Positions 55,520-63,673 of a DNA stretch of 64,000 nt are shown here, in pieces. The stretch spans positions 1 to 64,000 of the forward strand of contig NZ_JAYKTS010000013.1 of assembly GCF_037024155.1 (NCBI RefSeq). The letters are read 5' to 3'. How positions within the stretch are numbered: position 1 is the first letter of the stretch; every line of letters starts with the position of its first letter. The notes beneath the pieces are model-generated. The model made no database searches. It was given only the letters and a program-made list of their open reading frames with translations, and was not told the DNA's origin. The DNA is from Bacillus sp. 2205SS5-2 (lineage in GTDB: Bacteria; Bacillota; Bacilli; Bacillales; Bacillaceae_K). A program made the translations under genes and the position numbers.

Positions 55520-55711
55520 AAGTCCCCCGTAACAAAGTAGGAATGTATTTCTTCCTTGCGTAACTCATTTTGCTCGCTTCCATTCTAATACCAATTACTT
55601 CAAAGAGATGACTGTAAAACAAGCTTTTAAATGAAATAAGGATACATACATCTTGAATCATTAGAGACGTGATTGATTCAAGATGTACGTCCCAATGTGT
55701 CACTTCATTTA

Positions 55712-56338
55712 TTAATTGGAATTCATCAACTGGAAGAAATATTCAGGTTCATGCGTTTTATTTAGGTTATACCATGAATGTAATGTATCTGGTGTAAATA
55801 CATCTATTTTTTTCAGTACCTCCATGGCAAATTCCAGCGGAGCTATTCCTGATGCGGTAACTAAATTCTCATCAGATATGGCAGATCCGAAATCATAAAA
55901 TCTTTCTCCTTTATAGTTAGGACTTACCATTTTGGTATATTCTAAGTCATTACTTGTGTGCCTTCTAGTATCTAAGTATCCCCTATTCGCGAGGGCCTCA
56001 ATGGCGCCACAAATTGCAGCAACAATCGTGCCAAGCTTTAAAGCCTGGTCGATTTTTTCCAAGATAGGCTGATGAATGTCTTCACTCCAAGTAGTCCCTC
56101 CTGGTAAAATTAAAAGATCTTTACGTTCAAGTATAAATTCATTAAGGGAGATATCTGGTTTTATGCTCAGCCCTCCCATCGTCGTAATCATTTCTTTATT
56201 AGCTCCTACTGTCATTACTTTTAAAGGTGCTAAATCTTTTTTGAAATACCTTCCTGAGTTTAGTTCAGCAATTAAATATCCATATTCCCAGTCTGACATT
56301 GTATTAAATACATATAAAAAAACCTTTTTTGTTTGCAT
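55712..56338 (-). CDS. DJ-1/PfpI-family protein
   Basis: Translation is placed at MQTKKVFLYVFNTMSDWEYG (ATG 56336-56338) with GGAG about 9 nt upstream. The roughly 208-residue protein has the DJ-1/PfpI fold with the nucleophilic Cys in IVAAICGAIEALANRGYLD and the conserved DLLILPGGTTW. Members include glyoxalase/deglycase and stress proteins; the reaction here is unknown. The WYL regulator lies immediately upstream on the same strand but a terminator separates them. Confidence 0.85.
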   Translation of the reverse strand: MQTKKVFLYVFNTMSDWEYGYLIAELNSGRYFKKDLAPLKVMTVGANKEMITTMGGLSIKPDISLNEFILERKDLLILPGGTTWSEDIHQPILEKIDQALKLGTIVAAICGAIEALANRGYLDTRRHTSNDLEYTKMVSPNYKGERFYDFGSAISDENLVTASGIAPLEFAMEVLKKIDVFTPDTLHSWYNLNKTHEPEYFFQLMNSN

Positions 56339-56376
56339 CCAATAACACTCCAATCACATTTGATATAGCCAGTATA

Positions 56377-56409
56377 ATAAAACTTCCCTGACAGTTAGCG
56401 TCAGGGAAG
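56377..56409 (-). terminator. Terminator of the WYL regulator gene
   Basis: CTTCCCTGAC and GTCAGGGAAG form a 10-bp stem with a 7-nt loop, followed on the minus strand by TTTTATT. Confidence 0.85.
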
Positions 56410-56412
56410 TGA

Positions 56413-57375
56413 TTATACTTCATGAAATTTTATTAATTCCGACAGAACTTCAACAAGTCGTTTCTTTAGACTGATTGGCTCAATCACTTTAATAGATTGA
56501 TTGTACGGTAAAAGTAAATAAGGTACATATGTATGGATCACATCTTTTTCAAGAAGAAAAACGGCTCGATTTGAAGTCCGTTCTTGTAAATAATGTCCTA
56601 AAAACCAATGTAGACAAATATCATCCAATACACTTTTATCCCCACTAATAACAAAAGAAATTCCCACTTCCTTATCTTCTATAACTGGAAGAAGATTTCT
56701 TATAAAAAAGTCACGTGCTGAAAAATTTTCGGGCCGGTTAAACTTATTTTCGGTTAGCATTAGACTTTCAATGCGATCTACTCTAAAACTACGGATATCA
56801 TTTCTAAAATGACAAAATCCAATCACATACCACTTATTATTCCAATAAATCATTCTATACGGATCTACCAATCTATCATCAAACTGTTTTTCGCCACTTT
56901 TTTGGTAAACAATTTTTATTGAGTACCCGTCAGCTACGGTCTGCTCCAACTCCTTCAAAAAAGGTTCCATAGAAAGTGAACATGAACGACTGATCACTTC
57001 AAGACTCGTTAAATGTTGGTTTACCTTTGTTTTCTGCTCTTTATTTGAGTAGTTACTTAGTTTTGAAATGGCCCTATTTAGTGCCTCACCACCATAATAT
57101 CCGGCTTCTTCTGCAAATACAGCTGCGTGAAATAGTGAAGTTTGCTCCTCAGAATCAAAAAAAAGAGGAGCTTCAATAAAATTGTTCATTAAAGTGTATC
57201 CACCATTATGTCCTGGTTCTGAAATAATAGGTACTCCACTTGTTGAAATCGTATCAATATAACGATACACAGTCCTTATATTCATCTCTAACTTTTCTGA
57301 AATCTGTTTTGCAGTAATTTTTTCACCTGAACGAAGCATCCATAGAATCGCTAACATATTGTCAATTTTAGGCAT
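56413..57375 (-). CDS. HTH-WYL transcriptional regulator (YobV-like)
   Basis: The 320-residue protein starts behind GAGGTAG. Residues 1-55 form an HTH_11 winged helix (AILWMLRSGEKITAKQISEK, LEMNIRTVYRYIDTISTSGV). Residues about 145-215 form a WYL ligand-sensing domain (DPYRMIYWNNKWYVIGFCHF, IRSFRVDRIESL). A C-terminal WCX-like region follows. Such proteins control neighbouring genes in response to a ligand or nucleic acid; the DJ-1 gene is the nearest candidate target. Confidence 0.88.
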   Translation of the reverse strand: MPKIDNMLAILWMLRSGEKITAKQISEKLEMNIRTVYRYIDTISTSGVPIISEPGHNGGYTLMNNFIEAPLFFDSEEQTSLFHAAVFAEEAGYYGGEALNRAISKLSNYSNKEQKTKVNQHLTSLEVISRSCSLSMEPFLKELEQTVADGYSIKIVYQKSGEKQFDDRLVDPYRMIYWNNKWYVIGFCHFRNDIRSFRVDRIESLMLTENKFNRPENFSARDFFIRNLLPVIEDKEVGISFVISGDKSVLDDICLHWFLGHYLQERTSNRAVFLLEKDVIHTYVPYLLLPYNQSIKVIEPISLKKRLVEVLSELIKFHEV

Positions 57376-57949
57376 ATAAATCTACCTCTAAATGAATTTC
57401 ATTTTCTATTATACATTTCCTATTTTTGGTATAACTCATCAACTGTTCCTTTCCGATAGCTTTCTATATAATAAGGCCCTACCTCTGCTTTATCCCTTCA
57501 TCATATTTTTCGAATTGGAAGTTTGTATCATTCGTGATGTCGGTATCTCTTCGTGACTCTAAGGGAAGAGGTCCCTATCCATGATGGCATGTTGTACCTT
57601 AACATTTTCTTTAGTTCCAATTATTTCGAATCCACCATTTTTACTCAACCTTATTACAAATAAAACTTGAATTATCTCGAAACTGAGTCTTCAACTATCC
57701 TGCCCTTTAACTTAATACCAATTATTTCAAAATTATGTGTTTTAAACAATTACTTTATTCAACAATCTGGCCCCGTTTTTTGAATAGCATGACTGAAGTT
57801 TTTTAAATAACTTTATTATTTTTTAAACGACATTATTATCACTTAACATGAGTGGTGACTTTTTCAATGAGTTGGCAAGAACAAGCTCATCTCTCATTCT
57901 TAAAAAAGAGCCAAAAGAAGCGTCCCCTTGGTAGCCCTCCCCGGCGCTT
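57376..57949. other. Gene-free stretch with REP module M2
   Basis: 57376-57840 contains AT-rich sequence with repeated phrases such as CCAATTATTTCAAA and CTTTATTCAACAATC, also seen near 54650. 57845-57945 is a worn REP module M2 (GAGTTGGCAAGAACAAGC, AAAGAAGCGTCCCCTTGG). No gene is supported. Confidence 0.5.
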
Positions 57950-58732
57950 CTATCTCGCCTTAAACACCAAATTGGGAGAAATCCCTAAAATCCGCGCAGC
58001 CTGTCTCTGAGAAAGTCCATCAATCCGCTTCACTTTTCTCAGTACATTCGTTCGTTGTTCCTTTTGCAAACTTTTCACATGAGGTATTTCCAAACTCCCA
58101 AGACATTTCCTGATTTCCATCCTTGCTTCATCGTCGGATAATCTCCTGCTATTATCGTCACTGTCTTCTAAGCACCGATCATTATTCTTTCTTTCATTAA
58201 ATTCTTTAAATCTCATTCTCGCAATCTTACTTTCAGGAGAAAACATGTTTAGTAGATAATTAGGATCAAGCAGGTTGGCCGGATACACCACCTTCCCATA
58301 ATAACCGCGGCAGCTGCTCCACTTCCATTCATCAGGGGAATGAACGACTCCTGCTTTTACCGGGTTTTGGTGAATATATCTTGCGGCCGTGAGGAAATAG
58401 TTGCGATCTTCAACATTTTCACTTTTGAAGCGATCCTGAAAAAGATGTCCGGTTGTTCTGTACTTCCAGTTGTAATACTTGGCGTAGCTGACACCTACCC
58501 TTTTCATTACGACTGAAATGCTTTCGCTTCCTTCTTTCAACAGAAGATGAACATGATTCCCCATCAAGCACCAGGCATACATAAGTATTTCCGTTTTGAT
58601 TTTATATTTATTCCAGGTATCAAGGAATTTCATGCGGTCTTCCTCATCGTGAAAGATTTCTTGTCTATTGGCGCCCCTAACGATCACATGGTAGACGCCG
58701 CTGTTGCTTTTCTTCCTGGCATATCGCGGCAT
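57950..58732 (-). CDS. REP-associated tyrosine transposase (Y1, IS200-like)
   Basis: The start MPRYARKKSNSGVYHVIVRG (ATG 58730-58732) has GGAGGTGAG 7 nt before it. The 260-residue protein has the HUH motif CLMGNHVHLLLKEGS, the Tyr helix GVSYAKYYNWKYRTTGHLFQ, ARYIHQNPVKAGVVHSPDEW and a C-terminal helix-turn-helix (LSQRQAARILGISPNLVFKA). It is the same type as the protein at 19015-19782. It lies 32 bp downstream of comM on the same strand, so the two are probably co-transcribed. Intact in appearance. Confidence 0.9.
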   Translation of the reverse strand: MPRYARKKSNSGVYHVIVRGANRQEIFHDEEDRMKFLDTWNKYKIKTEILMYAWCLMGNHVHLLLKEGSESISVVMKRVGVSYAKYYNWKYRTTGHLFQDRFKSENVEDRNYFLTAARYIHQNPVKAGVVHSPDEWKWSSCRGYYGKVVYPANLLDPNYLLNMFSPESKIARMRFKEFNERKNNDRCLEDSDDNSRRLSDDEARMEIRKCLGSLEIPHVKSLQKEQRTNVLRKVKRIDGLSQRQAARILGISPNLVFKAR

Positions 58733-58764
58733 CAGTCTCACCTCCAATCCTGAAAAAAATTTAG

Positions 58765-60309
58765 TCATCTATATGTCATCTCGCTCTTCTCCCCTGTTAA
58801 CGATAGCAAAGAAGAGCGAACCATTTTCCGCAATGAAAGAGCTTCGGTTAGGGCCGCTTCGGATATTTCGTCTTCCTCTTGTATGTCAGAAATGGTCCTC
58901 GCCAATCGAATGATTTTGATTTGCACACGATTACTGAGTCCATACTGTATCGATATTTTCTGCAATTCCGTTTGCTGACTAGGGGATAATGGGCTGGATT
59001 TGATCAGCTCTTCGAAAGGAACACTCCCGTTACACACTTCTCTTCCATAGCGGCGATACTGTTTTTCCCTTGCAGCACTCACCCGTTTCTTTATTTCTGA
59101 AGAGGTCTCGATCCCACTGAAATCATGGTTCTTCAGATTTACCGCTTTTAAGGAAAGGAGGATATCGATTCGATCTAAAATCGGTCCTGATACACGACTT
59201 TTATACGACTTAATTTGTTTCCCGGAGCAGGTGCAGAAGTGATTGTTGGAACCTAAATATCCGCAAGGGCAAGGGTTCATAGCAGCGAGAAAGATGAATT
59301 TTGCGGGATAGGTCACAGTAGAGTGAGCCCGGCTGATCGTGACGATCTCGTTCTCAAGTGGCTGTCTTAACATATCGAGTGTTTTCTTGGAAAATTCTCC
59401 GAGTTCATCAAGAAATAGGACTCCGCGATGGGCTAATGAAACTTCTCCAGGTTTAGGGGTGGTTCCGCCACCAATGATGGATACGGCTGAAGCAGAATGA
59501 TGAGGGTGACGATAAGGTGGAATAGTGATCGAAGTATAGGGGGCACCGGCTAATTGGTGAAGGCTTATCTTTTCTAGCTGTCCCTCTTTCGATAATGGAG
59601 GAAGTATGGATCGAAACGTTTCAGCTAAGAGACTTTTCCCGCACCCAGGTGGGCCATCCATTAGCACAAAATGCTCACCACTTGCGGAAATTTCCAGTGC
59701 CCTTTTAGCGAATGCATGTCCAAGAATTTGATCGAAATCCCGAACCATTTCTCCAATTTCCTCTTCCTTTTCTATTGGCGGGTGAAAAGGAAGCAATTGT
59801 TGACCAGAGAGAACATCCATAACGTCTTGCAAAGTCTCAATATACACCAGTTCCAAGTCAGCGATCTCTATTTTCGGGATGGTGGGATCGAAGGGAAGAT
59901 AAAGTGTTCGCAGTTTTAATTTCTTCGCTGCAAGAATGGCGGCTATCATCCCTTCAACAGGAAGAACCGTTCCATCTAAAGACAAAGCGCCGATAAAACC
60001 AGCATCCGCTGGAATATGGTCCTTCAGGAAATTCCCACTCTTTAGCACTCCGAGGGCAATCGCCAGATCAAACAAAGGACCGTTTTTCTTTTGCTCGGCA
60101 GGTGATAGATTAATAATCACCTTCATATCCACCAATGGGAAACCAAGACTACGCAACGCAGCCGACACCCGTTCCTTGGATTCCTTCACCGATGCATCAG
60201 GCAGTCCTACCACTACAACAGATTCAATCCCTTCAATGACCTGCACTTCTACTTGGACACGATATCCTGCCAATCCTTTCAATCCAATACTCGTAACCTT
60301 TGCGGACAT
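58765..60309 (-). CDS. comM: ComM/YifB-family Mg-chelatase-like AAA+ ATPase
   Basis: The 514-residue protein starts behind GGAGGAAG and is full length for the family. It has the N-terminal ChlI-like domain (VVVGLPDASVKESKERVSAA, INLSPAEQKKNGPLFDLAIA), an AAA+ module with Walker A DGPPGCGKSLLAE (about residue 218), Walker B RGVLFLDELGEFSKK, a Cys cluster (MNPCPCGYLGSNNHFCTCSG) and a C-terminal Mg_chelatase_C domain (RAREKQYRRYG-like, ISDIQEEDEISEAALTEALS). In Gram-negative bacteria ComM is a hexameric branch-migration helicase aiding transformation. A Y1 transposase gene follows, as it does beside the comM fragment at 38707. Confidence 0.92.
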   Translation of the reverse strand: MSAKVTSIGLKGLAGYRVQVEVQVIEGIESVVVVGLPDASVKESKERVSAALRSLGFPLVDMKVIINLSPAEQKKNGPLFDLAIALGVLKSGNFLKDHIPADAGFIGALSLDGTVLPVEGMIAAILAAKKLKLRTLYLPFDPTIPKIEIADLELVYIETLQDVMDVLSGQQLLPFHPPIEKEEEIGEMVRDFDQILGHAFAKRALEISASGEHFVLMDGPPGCGKSLLAETFRSILPPLSKEGQLEKISLHQLAGAPYTSITIPPYRHPHHSASAVSIIGGGTTPKPGEVSLAHRGVLFLDELGEFSKKTLDMLRQPLENEIVTISRAHSTVTYPAKFIFLAAMNPCPCGYLGSNNHFCTCSGKQIKSYKSRVSGPILDRIDILLSLKAVNLKNHDFSGIETSSEIKKRVSAAREKQYRRYGREVCNGSVPFEELIKSSPLSPSQQTELQKISIQYGLSNRVQIKIIRLARTISDIQEEDEISEAALTEALSLRKMVRSSLLSLTGEKSEMTYR

Positions 60310-60804
60310 GATTCACTTCCTCCAATCTACATGACAAATTCATTTTTTGTTAGATGTTCAATAAAGGGATACTTTTATTAAGGGGGGTTCGTAGTGATTA
60401 TAGCTTTTCGCATTAGACCTTATTTTGTGATGATTAAAACTTCGGGGATCTTTTCGCTTCTTTATCAACCTAAAATACTGAAAGAACGTGGTGTTTCTAT
60501 TCATTTTTATATGCTCGAGGAAACATTTTACGAGAAAAGAGCCATTATATATCAATACAGGAATAATAATGTTTTATTCTTCGAGGATGATCAAAAGGAT
60601 ACTACTAGCATACGGGGTATGAACAAATGTCTTGTGGAGCATACATGTGGGAGTGAGAATATACACAGGATTAGATTAAATGGGGAAATTAGATTTGATA
60701 TATGCGGATAAACCAAATGGAAAAGATAGATTTGAGGGTGTCTTTCATTCTTATAACTAATCTATCATAATAATTAAAACATTACAAAAATTAAAACTTA
60801 ATTG
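60310..60804. other. Mostly gene-free stretch with one doubtful open frame
   Basis: An open frame at 60394-60711 starts with GTG behind GGGGGG and would give 105 residues (MIIAFRIRPYFVMIKTSGIF at the start) with no recognisable domain. I consider it weakly supported. Nothing else is seen. Confidence 0.3.
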
Positions 60805-60810
60805 AAGAAA

Positions 60811-60840
60811 GGAAGCACGAGAAACGTCACTGTGTTTCCC
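60811..60840 (+). repeat. REP hairpin at the broken end of an IS3 gene
   Basis: GGAAGCACGAGAAACGTCAC then TGTGTTTCCC, a worn version of the module M1 hairpin. Confidence 0.6.
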
Positions 60841-60842
60841 TT

Positions 60843-61043
60843 CCATTGTTCTGACCCCTGACCATCTCCAGGCGTGGCATTCCCATTAGCCCGGGCTTCT
60901 TTCCTCCATTTATATAACGTAGCTTCTGTAATGCCTACTTCCTCACTAATTCGACTGATCGCCTCGTTATTTGGTGGCATCATTCTTTTTATAATTGCTT
61001 CTTTGATTTCTTTGGGATAGCGTTTTCCTAGTTTCTCTGCCAT
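60843..61043 (-). pseudogene. IS3-type OrfA (helix-turn-helix) remnant
   Basis: The frame from about 61043 reads MAEKLGKRYPKEIKEAIIKR, ISRISEEVGITEATLYKWRK, ARANGNATPGDGQGSEQW, the N-terminal helix-turn-helix of an IS3-type OrfA. Homology stops at SEQW, where REP hairpin sequence begins. No OrfB is present. Confidence 0.8.
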
Positions 61044-61186
61044 GTCGATCAACCTCCGTATTTACTATAGTATAACACTAAAGTGGTGTGCGACATTTAT
61101 CCTAACAGAGGGGGTGCACCTCCATCTTATGTATCAATTAAAATATAGCACAATTTAACAGGCAGAACACAGACTTTCCATAATGG

Positions 61187-61610
61187 AAAGCCCCACTTAG
61201 CTACAGGGATTGGAATTGAGATGATCAATAATGGGCATAAGGTCAAGTTTATTTCAGCAGCTGAATTAGTAGAAGAACTTCTTTTAGAAAACGAGGAACA
61301 TCAGCTAGCATCTCTCGAGAAGAGATGGTTGAAATTTGATTTAATTATCCTAGATGAGCTTGGGTATGTGCCATTTATGAAGATAGGAGCTGAACTATTA
61401 TTTCAATTCTTCGCAGGACGATATGAACGAGCGAGCGTAATGATTACCACAAACCTAGAATTTACTGAATGGACGTCTATATTTGGCGATGAAAAGATGA
61501 CCGCAGCTCTCCTTGATCGGCTTACACATAGGACACATATACTGTTACTCAACGGAGAATCTTATCGATTTCGACAATCTATGAAACAACGAGATGACAG
61601 TATGCAGTAG
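61187..61610 (+). pseudogene. IS21 IstB-like ATPase remnant, N-terminus missing
   Basis: Sequence HLATGIGIEMINNGHKVKFI, Walker B DLIILDELGYVPF and TTNLEFTEWTSIFGDEKMTA followed by LLDRLTHRTHILLLNGESYR is the C-terminal two thirds of an IstB helper ATPase. The Walker A region is absent upstream of about 61187, so the product is not functional. The usual IstA gene is missing. Confidence 0.85.
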
Positions 61611-61790
61611 GGTGATGGTGGGAGGAGTTTAGGGAATTTTGCCATGAATGGAAAATTTCCTATCCCGCCGAACTTCTCGTCAAAATGGTAATACCCCAGG
61701 TTGAAGTGGCTCGCTTTTAAAGTGAGCGCTCTGGGTCAAATTAATTTTGACAAATACAACAAGGAAACTGTTCAATCTTAATTGTGGAAT

Positions 61791-61952
61791 ACTGTTTAAT
61801 TCTACTTGACGGTTACACACGGTTCTTCCCCTCATCATGTAATTCCAAAACCTTTCGATAATGAACCATTCAAAAATGCCACCTAGGTGGAAAAGAGGTG
61901 AATTATCTGTCATTTACTGGAAAGGAAGCGCGAGAACCGTCCCGGTGCTTCC
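61791..61952 (+). repeat. REP module M1 lacking the 44-bp palindrome
   Basis: The segment matches 39132-39337 (CTGTTTAATTCTACTTGACG, CCAAAACCTTTCGATAATGA, GGAAAAGAGGTGAATTATCT and the terminal hairpin). At 61879-61890 it reads CCACCTAGGTGG, exactly the flanks of the palindrome with the 44 bp absent. Confidence 0.85.
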
Positions 61953-62046
61953 TATTCAGAATAATCCAACTAGTAAAGACTGTCAACTTTTAACAACCAA
62001 AAAAGCAACCACCACTATGCATAGTGGTAGTTGCTACAAATCAATC

Positions 62047-62102
62047 CGTGAAACATTGCTGTGTAACAAGATTATTCGGGTAGTGAGAGGCACCCCATGT
62101 TA
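62047..62102 (+). repeat. Dispersed short repeat R4
   Basis: GTGAAACATTGCTGTGTAAC, AAGATTATTCGGGTAGTGAG, AGGCACCCCATGTT. Related copies are at 43528-43585 and 63897-63945. It abuts a broken IstB fragment. The interval 61611-62102 contains nothing else but module M1. Confidence 0.55.
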
Positions 62103-62245
62103 GCAATCGGGAGTTTAGCCGATGGGTGGAAGTATTTCATGATGAGCAAATGACCGCCGCCTTGTTAGATCGAGTCACTCACAAGGCCCACATCATTCCC
62201 ATGAATGGGGAAAGTTATCGTCTCAAAGAGACCTATTCGAAGTAG
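62103..62245 (+). pseudogene. Second IS21 IstB C-terminal remnant with IS21 right end
   Basis: The frame SNREFSRWVEVFHDEQMTAA then LLDRVTHKAHIIPMNGESYR and LKETYSK ends at TAG 62243-62245. It is the extreme C-terminus of an IstB different from the one at 61187. The following bases to about 62303 (GGTCAACTTTTACATGAGCG, GGTCAACTTTGTGTCGGTGT) look like an IS21-type right end. Confidence 0.75.
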
Positions 62246-62314
62246 CAAGAGGGTGGTCAACTTTTACATGAGCGACATGGTCAACTTTGTGTCGGTGTTA
62301 ACATTAACAGTTGG

Positions 62315-63673
62315 TTATTGATCAAATGAATTATCATCAGATTTCATGTTTATACGATCAATTTTCTTTATTAGCTTTCTCACAAGTGGCAAAATAACAA
62401 CAGAGATAAACATAAAAATAATTACTATATATTGGAGAAACAGATTTTTTAAATTGAATAAATAAAATATTGTTACTACGTTGGCAGTCAAAATAATAAT
62501 TATTTTTTCGATTTGAGCAATTTTTTCTTGTGTTGATAAAAACTTAAATCTACTCAAAGCTCTATTTAATTCCAGGAAAAAATAATAAACAAAAAAACAC
62601 AATATTGCCATCGTATTGGCCAAGCGTTCGTTCCCTTGAAACAAACTCACATAAAAGGTATATATCCCCTTAAAAATATGCATCACAAATGTTTCAGTTT
62701 TTTCAATTTGATTAACGAATAGAAACATATAGACACCATAGAATACAACCAATAGCAATAAAAATATAATAGTAAATTTATAGAATTGTTTTTTTTCACT
62801 ATCGTTCATATTTAAATACTTCTCTTTAATTATCCGTAGCTCTTTTCTTTTCATATAAAATATCTTTTTCAAATAATCATATGAGAAACTCTCTTTATTA
62901 TTCATCCAATTTTGTTTCTCTTTGATAAAATCTATATTTTCCATTACATACACCTTGTATAGGTCACGGGCATTCTCAAGAATAAATGAAAAATTAAAAA
63001 TTAGTCCAAGCACAACCGGGACTACAAATATCATTTCCACTTCATTTCCAATTGTGATTGTAAATACAATTTGTGATATTGAAAATCCAAATAATAGAAG
63101 AAATAATAAAAACCAAAGCATAAACTTTCGGACAATTCGTTGCTTGTGGTCTATTGTACCTTCACTAAAAAGCATTACCGAAAAAAAGATACAAATCACT
63201 AACATTCCAACTAGTAACCAATTTTCGTGGGGTAATATCTCCAAGATAATATTTGAAAATAAATAATAATACAAAATTGTGACAAATAAAGTCCAGCCAA
63301 TTGCAAGCTTTATTTGCTTTAATACATTAATTTTTATAACTACTAAATAAACATTTATAATAAAATCTGGAATATTCATTTTAATATTCCCTATGTTTAA
63401 AAATACAGTAGGAAACATGCATCCCCAAATAAAAATATTCAATTTAAAGAAAAGTAACAAACTAAAAGCAATGCTTCCTTGATTAAACATAACGATATAT
63501 ATATATAAATATATTAATCCAGCCACCGGAATAGAAATTATCAAAATATAGAGCACATGAAATACAATGTTTTTAAAATAAGTAACAAGAGTAGTTTTTT
63601 TCTTTTGTGTATCTTCAAGCAATGTAGCAAAAAAATATGTTATAACTAAAAATGGTTGTAAGATATAATACAA
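62315..63673 (-). CDS. Unknown polytopic membrane protein
   Basis: The 452-residue protein has about ten hydrophobic spans, for example FHVLYILIISIPVAGLIYLY, WLLVGMLVICIFFSVMLF, FTIIFLLLLVVFYGVYMFLF and YIVIIFMFISVVILPLV, with a charged cytoplasmic stretch in the middle (about 245-300, DYLKKIFYMKRKELRIIKEK). No family is recognised. The frame begins at a TTG preceded by AGGATG at about 11 nt, so the exact start is uncertain. The DNA is more AT-rich than its surroundings, compatible with recent acquisition. No neighbour hints at its role. Confidence 0.65.
   Translation of the reverse strand: MYYILQPFLVITYFFATLLEDTQKKKTTLVTYFKNIVFHVLYILIISIPVAGLIYLYIYIVMFNQGSIAFSLLLFFKLNIFIWGCMFPTVFLNIGNIKMNIPDFIINVYLVVIKINVLKQIKLAIGWTLFVTILYYYLFSNIILEILPHENWLLVGMLVICIFFSVMLFSEGTIDHKQRIVRKFMLWFLLFLLLFGFSISQIVFTITIGNEVEMIFVVPVVLGLIFNFSFILENARDLYKVYVMENIDFIKEKQNWMNNKESFSYDYLKKIFYMKRKELRIIKEKYLNMNDSEKKQFYKFTIIFLLLLVVFYGVYMFLFVNQIEKTETFVMHIFKGIYTFYVSLFQGNERLANTMAILCFFVYYFFLELNRALSRFKFLSTQEKIAQIEKIIIILTANVVTIFYLFNLKNLFLQYIVIIFMFISVVILPLVRKLIKKIDRINMKSDDNSFDQ

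Noticed and set aside
55488..55703. 71-codon open frame between the S51 and DJ-1 genes
   Set aside because: Overlaps the S51 gene start, with no ribosome binding site or recognisable domain.
60394..60711. 105-codon open frame with a GTG start
   Set aside because: A G-rich tract precedes it, but composition is not convincing and no domain is seen; left as doubtful within the gene-free stretch.
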